Part shown: positions 7,688 through 13,319 of the stretch, piece by piece
Layout: each line of letters starts with the position of its first letter
Position numbering within the stretch: position 1 is the stretch's first letter
Assembly (NCBI GenBank): GCA_028711355.1
Contig: JAQTSL010000068.1
Location: forward strand, 1-13,319
Length of the DNA stretch: 13,319 bases
Reading direction: 5' to 3'
Source of the DNA: Rhodoferax sp.
GTDB lineage: Bacteria; Pseudomonadota; Gammaproteobacteria; Burkholderiales; Burkholderiaceae_C
The notes under the pieces: model-generated
Told to the model about the DNA's origin: nothing
The model's input: only the letters and a program-made list of their open reading frames with translations
The model's database searches: none
Made by a program: the position numbers and the translations under genes

Positions 7688-8275
7688 ATGAATGTCCTGA
7701 TGATCGATAACTACGACAGCTTTACCTACAACATCGTGCAATACCTGGGCGAACTGGGCGCGCAGGTGACGGTGGCGCGCAATGACCAAATCACGCTCGA
7801 TCAGATTGACGCGCGGCTGGCGGCTGGGCAGATTGACCGGCTGGTGATCTCGCCCGGGCCGTGTTCGCCGCATGAGGCCGGTATTTCGGTTGCCGCGATT
7901 CGCCACTGCGCGGGGCGGCTGCCGATACTGGGCGTGTGCTTGGGGCATCAGAGCATTGGTGTGGCGTTTGGCGGCGCTGTCGTGCGTGCGCAGCAACTGA
8001 TGCACGGCAAAACCAGCGTTATCACGACTGCGCAACAGGGCGTGTTTGCCGGGTTGCCGCGCCAGTTCACTGTGAACCGCTACCACTCGTTGGCGATCGA
8101 CCGCCCGACCTGCCCGGGCTGTCTGAAGATCACCGCCTGGACCGACGACGGCGAGATCATGGGCGTGAAACACACCGAGCTGCCGATCGAAGGCGTGCAG
8201 TTTCACCCTGAAAGCATTCTGTCCGAGCACGGGCACGCCTTGCTGGGCAATTTCTTACGCCCGGATTACTCTTGA
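7688..8275 (+). CDS. trpG: Anthranilate synthase component II TrpG
   Basis: This is the glutamine amidotransferase subunit that feeds ammonia to TrpE. The 195 residues form a class I (triad) glutaminase. The N-terminus M-N-V-L-M-I-D-N-Y-D-S-F-T-Y-N is typical, I-S-P-G-P-C-S-P follows, the nucleophile Cys84 lies in G-V-C-L-G-H-Q, and His173 and Glu175 are in H-P-E-S. I chose ATG 7688 because AGAAAG at 7673-7678 lies nine bases upstream and because relatives begin directly at this segment; an ATG at 7670 would add six residues but has no ribosome binding site. In many bacteria this subunit also serves aminodeoxychorismate synthase (PabA role); here its place in the trp cluster argues for anthranilate first. 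It follows the diguanylate cyclase gene after 53 bases. Its stop codon lies inside a palindromic repeat shared with the next two genes. Confidence 0.96.
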   Translation: MNVLMIDNYDSFTYNIVQYLGELGAQVTVARNDQITLDQIDARLAAGQIDRLVISPGPCSPHEAGISVAAIRHCAGRLPILGVCLGHQSIGVAFGGAVVRAQQLMHGKTSVITTAQQGVFAGLPRQFTVNRYHSLAIDRPTCPGCLKITAWTDDGEIMGVKHTELPIEGVQFHPESILSEHGHALLGNFLRPDYS

Positions 8276-8320
8276 TTCAATAGCTGCTTGTGCTTTATCT
8301 GTAAGTGCTAGAGGTCAAAA
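8272..8320 (+). repeat. Palindromic repeat copy A, trpG/aldolase junction
   Basis: The sequence reads TTGATTCAATAGCTGC, then a GTGCTT...AAGTGC imperfect stem and GCTAGAGGTCAAAA. It matches copy B (9723-9777, same strand) and copy C (8893-8945, opposite strand) in the AGCTGC, GCGCTT-like and GCTAGAGG-like blocks. The stem closes only with G-U pairs, as it would in RNA. It covers the trpG stop codon and provides the GAGG that serves as ribosome binding site of the aldolase gene. Confidence 0.72.
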
Positions 8321-9423
8321 TGATGCAAAATATTCGACACCCGGTGGTAGATTTGCGCAGCGACACCGTGACGCGCCCCACGCCTGCCATGCGCGCGGCC
8401 ATGGCCGGCGCCGAGGTGGGCGACGACGTGTTTGGCGATGATCCCACGGTGAACGCGCTACAGCAGCGCATCGCCGACCTTACCGGCAAACAGGCGGCCC
8501 TGTTCATGCCCAGCGGCACGCAAAGCAACCTGTGCGCTATCCTGGCACATTGTGGGCGTGGCGACGAATACATCGTGGGCCAACACGCGCACACTTACCG
8601 CTACGAAGCCGGTGGCGCAGCGGTGCTGGGCAGCGTGGTGCCGCAACCGCTGGCGCAAGACGAGCGCGGGCAGATGCGCCTGGACGACATCGCCGCAGCG
8701 ATCAAACCCGACGACATCCACTTTGCGCGCACGCGCCTGCTGTGCCTGGAAAACACCTGGAACGGCCAGCGCATGCCGATGGCGTACCTGGAGCAGGCCA
8801 CTGGCCTGGCGCGCGATAAAGGCTTGGCGTGCCATCTGGACGGTGCGCGCTTCTTTAACGCCGCAGTCGATCAGGCGTGCCACGTTTATAAGGAAAATAT
8901 GCCTCCAGCGCTTGCCAATCAAGCGCAGGCAGCTATTGATTTCGAATCTGTCGTGGCCCAGGCGCAGCGCATCGCCAGCCACTTTGACAGCGTATCGGTG
9001 TGTTTTAGCAAGGGGCTGGGCGCACCGGTGGGCTCGGCGTTGTGCGGCTCGGCGGTGTTGATTGAGCGCGCCCGGCGCATTCGAAAAATGGCCGGTGGCG
9101 GGATGCGCCAAGCTGGCATTTTGGCTGCAGCCGCCTTGTACGCGCTGGAGCACCATGTGGTACGGCTGGCCGACGACCATGCCAACGCGCAGCGGCTGGC
9201 TGCCGGTTTGCGCGGCATCTCCGGGCTGACGCTGCGCTCTGCCGCGACCAACATCGTGTTTGTGGATGTGGCCGATGGGCGCGGCCCGGCTTTGCTGGAT
9301 TTTCTGAAAGACCACGGTGTGCTGGCCACGGGGCTGATCGGGCTGCGCTTCGTCACGCACCTGGACGTGAACGCAGCGGATATTGACCATGCGGTGGCCT
9401 GCATTCGGCGGTTTTTTGCATGA
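8320..9423 (+). CDS. ltaE: Low-specificity L-threonine aldolase
   Basis: A pyridoxal-phosphate enzyme of fold type I that splits L-threonine (and allo-threonine) to glycine and acetaldehyde in the cytoplasm. Family features are clear: V-D-L-R-S-D-T-V-T-R-P-T near the start, D-D-V-F-G-D-D-P-T, M-P-S-G-T-Q-S-N, E-N-T-W-N-G-Q, H-L-D-G-A-R-F-F-N-A, and the cofactor lysine Lys231 in C-F-S-K-G-L-G-A-P-V-G-S. The 367 residues slightly exceed the usual 335-350. The surplus is a segment at about 192-210 (from E-N-M-P-P to F-E-S) that coincides with repeat copy C, between H-L-D-G-A-R-F-F-N-A and the H-F-D-S-V-S-V strand. Start: ATG 8320 or the adjacent ATG 8323, both served by AGAGG at 8310-8314; an in-frame GTG at 8305 lies upstream of that site. 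The stop overlaps the next start (ATGA). Low-specificity members also act on related beta-hydroxy amino acids, so the true substrate is open. Confidence 0.94.
   Translation: MMQNIRHPVVDLRSDTVTRPTPAMRAAMAGAEVGDDVFGDDPTVNALQQRIADLTGKQAALFMPSGTQSNLCAILAHCGRGDEYIVGQHAHTYRYEAGGAAVLGSVVPQPLAQDERGQMRLDDIAAAIKPDDIHFARTRLLCLENTWNGQRMPMAYLEQATGLARDKGLACHLDGARFFNAAVDQACHVYKENMPPALANQAQAAIDFESVVAQAQRIASHFDSVSVCFSKGLGAPVGSALCGSAVLIERARRIRKMAGGGMRQAGILAAAALYALEHHVVRLADDHANAQRLAAGLRGISGLTLRSAATNIVFVDVADGRGPALLDFLKDHGVLATGLIGLRFVTHLDVNAADIDHAVACIRRFFA
8893..8945 (-). repeat. Palindromic repeat copy C, inside the aldolase gene
   Basis: Read on the minus strand it gives ATCAATAGCTGCCTGCGCTT, a short loop, then AAGCGCTGGAGGC and a T-rich tail. 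This aligns block by block with copies A and B. The arms CCAGCGCTT (8905-8913) and AAGCGCAGG (8921-8929) form a 9-base stem with one mismatch. It lies wholly inside the coding sequence, keeps the frame open and accounts for residues about 192-210 of the aldolase. Confidence 0.72.
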
Positions 9424-10091
9424 ACCTCATGCCTGACACCCCGCAACTGCTGATGTTCATCGTGGCGGGTTGGTTGCTCAACCTCACGCCGGGGCCGGAC
9501 GTGCTGGTGATCGTTACGCAGGCGCTGCGCCATGGCGTGCGCGCCGGGCTGGCGACGGCGCTGGGGGTGGTCAGCGGCTGCTTTGTCCACGTGCTGCTGG
9601 CGGCACTGGGCGTGGGGGCACTGCTGGCGGCGTCGCACACCGCGTTCACTGTGCTGAAGTGGGCGGGGGCGCTGTATCTGCTGTGGGCCGGCTGGCGTTT
9701 GTTGCGCTCGGGGCCTGCGGATGCTATTGAATTGAAAGCTGCTAGCGCAGGTGACACAGGCGCTAGCGGTCAAAAAAGCTTGCAGAAATCGTATGCTTTT
9801 GGGTTCTGGACCAACGTGCTCAACCCCAAGGTGGCGCTGTTTTTTTTGGCTTTTGTGCCGCAGTTCATCGCCGCCGATGCGCCGCACAGGACGCTCAGCT
9901 TCCTGCTACTGGGACTGCTGTTCAACGTCAATTCGCTGCCGATCAACTTTGGCTACGCGCTGCTGGCGGGCTGGGCAGCGCAGCGCCGGGTGCTGGTGCA
10001 GTCCATGCTGCCGCGGCTGGAGCGCGTGGCCGGGCTGATGTTGGTCGGCTTTGGCGTGCGTCTGGCGTTGACCGACAATCCGGCGCCGTAG
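9420..10091 (+). CDS. LysE/RhtB-family amino acid exporter
   Basis: An inner-membrane exporter of the LysE superfamily, which uses the proton gradient to expel amino acids or related metabolites. The signature N-L-T-P-G-P-D is at 21-27 in the first membrane helix, and V-L-N-P-K-V-A-L-F-F-L-A-F-V-P-Q is in the fourth; six helices are visible (about 10-32, 38-62, 72-92, 128-150, 158-180, 200-217). At 223 residues it is longer than the usual 205-210. The surplus is the hydrophilic loop between helices 3 and 4 (about 102-120), which coincides with repeat copy B. The ATG overlaps the aldolase stop by four bases; another ATG at 9429 is possible and neither has a good ribosome binding site, suggesting coupling. 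RhtB-type members export threonine, homoserine or homoserine lactone, so pairing with threonine aldolase suggests a shared substrate class, but the substrate cannot be read from sequence. Confidence 0.93.
   Translation: MNLMPDTPQLLMFIVAGWLLNLTPGPDVLVIVTQALRHGVRAGLATALGVVSGCFVHVLLAALGVGALLAASHTAFTVLKWAGALYLLWAGWRLLRSGPADAIELKAASAGDTGASGQKSLQKSYAFGFWTNVLNPKVALFFLAFVPQFIAADAPHRTLSFLLLGLLFNVNSLPINFGYALLAGWAAQRRVLVQSMLPRLERVAGLMLVGFGVRLALTDNPAP
9723..9777 (+). repeat. Palindromic repeat copy B, inside the exporter gene
   Basis: The stretch begins GCTATTGAATTGAAAGCTGC and contains a perfect 8-base inverted repeat, GCTAGCGC (9741-9748) and GCGCTAGC (9760-9767), then GGTCAAAAAAG. It shares AGCTGCT, the GCGC stem and the GCTAG-GGTCAAAA tail with copy A. 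It stays in frame and encodes a polar, Ala/Ser/Gly-rich loop of the exporter. Confidence 0.75.
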
Positions 10092-10131
10092 CCGCGCCTG
10101 ACCCCCAGATTTACACCAGCCAAGGAGCATC

Positions 10132-11178
10132 ATGACCCACAAGATCACCATCACCCCGCAAGAAGCGCTGCTGCGCACCATCGAGCACCGCGAGATTTTT
10201 CACGACGAGATGCTGCATATCATGCGTCAGATCATGGCCGGCGAATGGAGCCCGGTGCTGCTGGCGGCGTTTATTGCCGGCTTGCGTGTCAAAAAGGAAA
10301 CCATTGGTGAAATTACCGCTGCTGCCCAGGTGATGCGCGAGGTTTCGACCAAGGTCGAAGTGGCCGATAAAACGCATCTGGTGGACATTGTCGGCACCGG
10401 CGGCGACGGTGCCCATACCTTCAATATTTCCACCTGCGCCATGTTTGTCGCCGCCGCCGCCGGTGCCCGGGTCAGCAAGCACGGTGGGCGCAGTGTGTCA
10501 AGCAAAAGCGGTAGCGCCGATGTGATGGAGTCGCTCGGCGTCAACATCAACCTCAAGCCAGAGGCCATTGCCCAGTGCATCGCCGAGGTCGGCGTGGGCT
10601 TCATGTTTGCGCCCAACCACCACCCGGCCATGAAAAATGTCGCGCCGGTGCGCCGTGAACTGGGCATTAAAACGATTTTCAACATTCTGGGCCCGCTGAC
10701 CAATCCGGCCAGTGCGCCCAACATTTTGATGGGCGTGTTTCACCCCGATCTGGTGGGCATTCAGGTGCGCGCGCTGCAACGGCTGGGCGCCGAGCACGCG
10801 CTGGTGGTCTATGGTCAGGACGGCATGGACGAGGTATCACTGGGCGCCGCCACGCTGGTGGGCGAGCTCAAAGACGGCCAGGTCACCGAATACGCGATTC
10901 ACCCGGAAGATTTTGGCCTGGCCATGGTCAGCAACCGCGCGCTGAAGGTGCAGACGCCCGAACAGTCGCGCGCCATGCTGCTGGGCGTGCTGGACAACCA
11001 GGACGGTCCGGCCAAAGAAATTGTGGTTTTCAATGCGGGTGTGGCGCTGTATGCGGCTAATGTGGCAAATTCGATTCACGCCGGTATTGAGCAAGCCCGG
11101 ACAGCTCTTGAATCAGGAGCGGCCAAAGCCAAGCTTGAAGCGCTGGTGAGCACGGCGCACCGGCTGGCAGGGGTTTGA
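10132..11178 (+). CDS. trpD: Anthranilate phosphoribosyltransferase TrpD
   Basis: TrpD transfers phosphoribose from PRPP to anthranilate, the second step of the pathway. The 348-residue length is typical. The N-terminal helical domain is followed by the PRPP-binding glycine loop G-T-G-G-D-G at 88-93, then F-N-I-S-T, K-H-G-G-R at 116-120, S-S-K-S-G-S-A-D, the G-P-L-T-N-P segment and D-G-M-D-E-V, all family hallmarks. Many homologues have Asn at the second Gly of K-H-G-G-R; I believe the Gly form is common in Betaproteobacteria, so I do not read it as a defect. AAGGAG at 10122-10127 is four bases from the ATG, a strong site that makes this start secure. It lies 40 bases after the exporter and 19 before trpC; no separate promoter is evident. 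Confidence 0.97.
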   Translation: MTHKITITPQEALLRTIEHREIFHDEMLHIMRQIMAGEWSPVLLAAFIAGLRVKKETIGEITAAAQVMREVSTKVEVADKTHLVDIVGTGGDGAHTFNISTCAMFVAAAAGARVSKHGGRSVSSKSGSADVMESLGVNINLKPEAIAQCIAEVGVGFMFAPNHHPAMKNVAPVRRELGIKTIFNILGPLTNPASAPNILMGVFHPDLVGIQVRALQRLGAEHALVVYGQDGMDEVSLGAATLVGELKDGQVTEYAIHPEDFGLAMVSNRALKVQTPEQSRAMLLGVLDNQDGPAKEIVVFNAGVALYAANVANSIHAGIEQARTALESGAAKAKLEALVSTAHRLAGV

Positions 11179-11197
11179 GAACAAAAGGAGCCCGACC

Positions 11198-11986
11198 ATG
11201 TCTGACATCCTGCAAAAAATTGTGACGGTCAAGCACCAGGAGGTAGCCACGGCGCGCAAACGCAAGTCGCTGGAGCTGATGCGAGCGGACGCCGAAAGCC
11301 GCGTGCTGACGCGCGATTTTGTCGGTGCATTGCGCGCCAGGATTGCCGCGGGGCGCCCGGCGGTGATCGCCGAGGTGAAAAAAGCCAGTCCCAGCCAAGG
11401 CGTGTTGCGTGCGGATTTCATCCCCGCCGATATTGCGCAGAGTTACGCCGAATTTGGCGCTGCGTGCCTGTCGGTGCTAACTGACCAGCAATTCTTCCAA
11501 GGCTGTGTCGATTTCCTGAAGCAGGCGCGGGCATCGATGCCGCTGCCGGTGCTGCGCAAAGACTTTATGGTCGATGCTTACCAGATTTACGAATCGCGCA
11601 GCATCGGCGCCGACGCGATCCTGCTGATCGCCGCCTGCCTGGACGACGCGCAACTGCATGACTTTGAGCAGATCGCGCACGGCCTGGACATGGCGGTGCT
11701 GGTGGAGGTGCACGACGCGCCCGAGCTGGAACGCGCGCTCAAACTCAAGACGCCGCTGATTGGAGTCAACAACCGCAACCTCAAGACCTTTGAGGTGTCG
11801 CTCGACACCACGCTGACGCTCAAACAAGCCATTCCTGCCGACCGGCTGCTGGTGTGTGAAAGCGGCATCCACACGCGCGACGACGTGCTGCGCATGGGGG
11901 CAGCCGGCGTCAACGCGTTTTTGGTGGGCGAGGCGTTCATGCGCGCCGACGACCCCGGGCAAGCGCTGGCACAACTTTTTGGCTAG
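11198..11986 (+). CDS. trpC: Indole-3-glycerol-phosphate synthase TrpC
   Basis: TrpC closes the indole ring, converting carboxyphenylamino-deoxyribulose phosphate to indole-3-glycerol phosphate with loss of CO2 and water. The 262 residues form a single TIM barrel without a fused TrpF domain. Seen are A-E-V-K-K-A-S-P-S (Glu59, Lys61), S-V-L-T-D, L-R-K-D-F (catalytic lysine), Q-I-Y-E-S-R, L-V-E-V-H, G-V-N-N-R-N-L and C-E-S-G-I, all in family order. AAGGAG at 11185-11190 lies seven bases before the ATG. The isomerase trpF and the synthase trpBA are not in the window, so the late steps must be encoded elsewhere, as is common in Betaproteobacteria. Confidence 0.97.
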   Translation: MSDILQKIVTVKHQEVATARKRKSLELMRADAESRVLTRDFVGALRARIAAGRPAVIAEVKKASPSQGVLRADFIPADIAQSYAEFGAACLSVLTDQQFFQGCVDFLKQARASMPLPVLRKDFMVDAYQIYESRSIGADAILLIAACLDDAQLHDFEQIAHGLDMAVLVEVHDAPELERALKLKTPLIGVNNRNLKTFEVSLDTTLTLKQAIPADRLLVCESGIHTRDDVLRMGAAGVNAFLVGEAFMRADDPGQALAQLFG

Positions 11987-11995
11987 GCAGATACT

Positions 11996-12733
11996 GTGCT
12001 GGATACGTTGGATGACGGGCAGCGGGCCGATCAACTGACCAGCGCCGATCCGGCCAGCTGGCCAGTGGCCCCCGGTTGGCAGCCGCAGGTTGATCAGTTT
12101 TTTCAGTCACCAGTCGGGCGACAACTGTGCGCGTTTTTACGTGAACGGCTCGATGCGGGGGCGGTGATTTTTCCACCGCAGCCGTTGCGGGCCCTGCAAC
12201 TGACGCCGCCAGAATCGGTGCGGGTGGTGATCTTGGGACAAGACCCTTACCACCGGCGCGGTCAGGCCGAGGGGCTGGCCTTTTCGGTGCCCCCAGGGGT
12301 CGCGCTGCCGCCGTCTTTGCGTAATATTTTCAAGGAGTTACTGCGCGATCTGGGGAATTTGCCGCCGCCGTTTCCCAACCCCGGCGGCTGTCTGGTGCAG
12401 TGGGCGCGCCACGGCGTGTTGTTGCTCAACACCTGCCTGACGGTGGAAGAAGGGCAGGCTGCCAGCCACGCTGGCCGTGGTTGGGAGCGCTTGACCGACG
12501 CCATCATCACCGAGGTTTCGCAGAGCAGCGCTCACGTCGTTTTTATGTTGTGGGGCAACCACGCCCAGACCAAGCGCGCGCTGATCGATGCCCGAGGACA
12601 CCTGGTGTTGTGTGCCAACCACCCGTCACCGTTGTCGGCGCTGCGCCCGCCGGTTCCTTTTATCGGTTGCAGTCATTTTTCAAGCGCACGGGCTTGGCGC
12701 GATGAACACATGGCACCAAAACAGGGCGGTTGA
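11996..12733 (+). CDS. ung: Uracil-DNA glycosylase, family 1
   Basis: Ung removes uracil from DNA, starting base excision repair. The 245-residue protein has the water-activating motif G-Q-D-P-Y-H at 81-86 (Asp83), F-S-V-P, P-S-L-R-N-I-F-K-E-L, the L-L-N-T-C-L-T-V segment, L-W-G-N-H-A and the DNA-intercalation motif H-P-S-P-L-S at 209-214 with catalytic His209, so it appears fully active. The GTG start at 11996 gives a family-length N-terminus but no clear ribosome binding site; the gene begins nine bases after the trpC stop, so read-through from the trp transcript and some translational reinitiation are likely. DNA repair has no evident link with tryptophan; this may be only a shared transcript. 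Confidence 0.95.
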   Translation: MLDTLDDGQRADQLTSADPASWPVAPGWQPQVDQFFQSPVGRQLCAFLRERLDAGAVIFPPQPLRALQLTPPESVRVVILGQDPYHRRGQAEGLAFSVPPGVALPPSLRNIFKELLRDLGNLPPPFPNPGGCLVQWARHGVLLLNTCLTVEEGQAASHAGRGWERLTDAIITEVSQSSAHVVFMLWGNHAQTKRALIDARGHLVLCANHPSPLSALRPPVPFIGCSHFSSARAWRDEHMAPKQGG

Positions 12734-12772
12734 CCGGCTGTCTGGAGTGGTGTTACGACAAAATCGCCCGGT

Positions 12773-12812
12773 TTGCGCAGGTTTCTGAAAACTTCATGGC
12801 ATAATCGCGCGC
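12773..12812 (+). promoter_or_regulatory. Putative promoter of the tRNA-tuf transcript
   Basis: CATAAT at 12800-12805 is followed by the G+C-rich stretch CGCGCGCTC, the type of discriminator seen at stringently controlled stable-RNA promoters. The start would be near 12812, eight bases before tRNA-Tyr. No -35 stands at the ideal distance; TTGCGC at 12773-12778 is 21 bases away, which is too long. The gap from ung (12734-12772) shows nothing else. Confidence 0.4.
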
Positions 12813-12819
12813 TCACTTA

Positions 12820-12905
12820 GGAGAGGTGGCCGAGTGGTTAATGGCAGCAGACTGTAAATCTGCCCTCTTACGAGTACGATGGTTCGAATCCATCCCTCTC
12901 CACCA
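12820..12905 (+). tRNA. tRNA-Tyr (anticodon GTA)
   Basis: The acceptor GGAGAGG (12820-12826) pairs with CCTCTCC (12895-12901), followed by A and an encoded CCA. The anticodon stem GCAGA/TCTGC encloses CTGTAAA, with GTA at 12854-12856. A long variable arm and the T loop GGTTCGAATCC fit a class II tRNA-Tyr. Confidence 0.97.
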
Positions 12906-12972
12906 GTGAAATGAATTTGATATGCAGTGCTGAGGCGCAGGACGCTGACAGGTTGACCGGTTCAGCTTAGAG

Positions 12973-13046
12973 GCGGGAGTAGTTCAATGGTAGAACCCTA
13001 GCCTTCCAAGCTAATGACGCGGGTTCGATTCCCGTCTCCCGCTCCA
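12973..13046 (+). tRNA. tRNA-Gly (anticodon TCC)
   Basis: The acceptor GCGGGAG (12973-12979) pairs with CTCCCGC (13036-13042), then T and an encoded CCA. The anticodon loop CTTCCAA places TCC at 13005-13007. The T arm GCGGGTTCGATTCCCGT is regular. The first pair of the anticodon stem is C-A rather than a normal pair (see findings). It lies 67 bases after tRNA-Tyr; that spacer has a weak GCTGA/TCAGC hairpin (12944-12966), perhaps related to processing. Confidence 0.97.
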
Positions 13047-13074
13047 GCGCGTAGCAGGCTAGTTGGTTGATATC

Positions 13075-13149
13075 GCCCATTTGGCTCAGTGGCAGAGCAC
13101 TCCCTTGGTAAGGGAGAGGTCCCGGGTCCGATTCCCGGAATGGGCACCA
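13075..13149 (+). tRNA. tRNA-Thr (anticodon GGT)
   Basis: The acceptor GCCCATT (13075-13081) pairs with AATGGGC (13139-13145), then A and an encoded CCA. The stem CTCCC/GGGAG encloses TTGGTAA, with GGT at 13107-13109. The T arm CCCGGGTCCGATTCCCGGA is regular. It lies 28 bases after tRNA-Gly and 46 before tuf. Confidence 0.97.
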
Positions 13150-13195
13150 CGGTTTATTTTTGGTTTGACAGTTCTTTACTTTTCGGAGTCACAAA

Positions 13196-13319
13196 ATGGC
13201 AAAAGAAAAATTCGCCCGTACCAAGCCCCACGTCAACGTGGGCACGATTGGTCACGTTGATCACGGCAAAACCACGCTGACCGCTGCTATCACCAGCGTC
13301 ATGGCGGCCAAATTTGGCG
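13196..13319 (+). CDS. tuf: Elongation factor Tu, 5' end only
   Basis: EF-Tu carries aminoacyl-tRNA to the ribosome as a GTPase. The 41 codons present read M-A-K-E-K-F-A-R-T-K-P-H-V-N-V-G, then the G1 loop G-H-V-D-H-G-K-T at 19-26 and T-L-T-A-A-I-T, an almost invariant start. GGAG at 13185-13188 is seven bases before the ATG. The gene runs off the window. Placement directly after Tyr, Gly and Thr tRNA genes mirrors the tRNA-tufB operon of other Proteobacteria, so it probably shares their promoter; a TTGACA at 13165-13170 has no matching -10. Confidence 0.97.
   Translation, partial: MAKEKFARTKPHVNVGTIGHVDHGKTTLTAAITSVMAAKFG

Noticed and set aside
10477..10491. K-H-G-G-R in TrpD as a loss of the canonical Asn
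   Set aside because: All other motifs are intact, and I believe the Gly form is common in Betaproteobacteria, so it is not evidence of a defect.
11060..11130. Possible fourth copy of the ~50 bp repeat (minus strand) near the trpD 3' end, with TGATTCAAGAGCTG similarity
   Set aside because: The encoded residues match the usual conserved C-terminus of TrpD, and the central stem blocks are absent, so chance similarity is more likely.
13165..13193. TTGACA as the -35 of a separate tuf promoter
   Set aside because: No -10-like hexamer occurs at a suitable distance, and the tRNA genes upstream can supply the transcript.
1..13319. CRISPR arrays, insertion sequences, phage genes or toxin-antitoxin pairs
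   Set aside because: No regularly spaced repeats, transposase, integrase or paired small genes were seen on either strand.

Overview
The window looks like chromosomal DNA of a Betaproteobacterium, most likely order Burkholderiales, family Comamonadaceae (Rhodoferax/Polaromonas-like). This rests on the high G+C coding style, the tRNA-Tyr/tRNA-Gly/tRNA-Thr/tuf block, the style of the TrpE, TrpG, TrpD and TrpC proteins, and short palindromic repeats that I recall from intergenic regions of this family. The assignment is inference; no search was run. All genes are on the + strand.

Region 1 (1-1648): the 3' end of a DUF6544/DUF6920-like gene cut by the window edge. It is followed by a DUF3750-family gene that looks dead, with one frameshift in a T run and one in-frame amber codon. 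Region 2 (1649-3623): recQ, starting with TTG, whose stop codon runs into a long inverted repeat with a structured interior. Region 3 (3624-11986): a tryptophan locus. It opens with an extended -10 promoter, a 28-residue TrpL leader peptide containing Trp-Pro-Trp, and an attenuator with competing stems. The order is then trpE, a membrane-bound PAS-PAS-GGDEF diguanylate cyclase, trpG, threonine aldolase, a LysE/RhtB exporter, trpD and trpC. Region 4 (11996-12733): ung, 9 bases after trpC. Region 5 (12780-13319): tRNA-Tyr(GTA), tRNA-Gly(TCC), tRNA-Thr(GGT) and the start of tuf, probably one transcript.

TrpE and TrpG form anthranilate synthase, and TrpD and TrpC carry out the next three conversions (phosphoribosyl transfer, isomerisation, ring closure). 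The leader region should make the transcript sensitive to charged tRNA-Trp. The diguanylate cyclase overlaps trpE by four bases and so probably shares this control, which would tie c-di-GMP synthesis to tryptophan supply. The aldolase and exporter genes overlap each other and interrupt trpG-trpD.

The least expected signal is a family of ~50 bp imperfect palindromes. One copy spans the trpG stop and supplies the ribosome binding site of the aldolase gene. Two more lie inside coding sequence, in the aldolase (opposite orientation) and the exporter, each adding about 19 in-frame residues at a site where relatives have a shorter loop. This resembles the protein-invading palindromic elements of Rickettsia. 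The comparison with relatives is from memory and needs an alignment.
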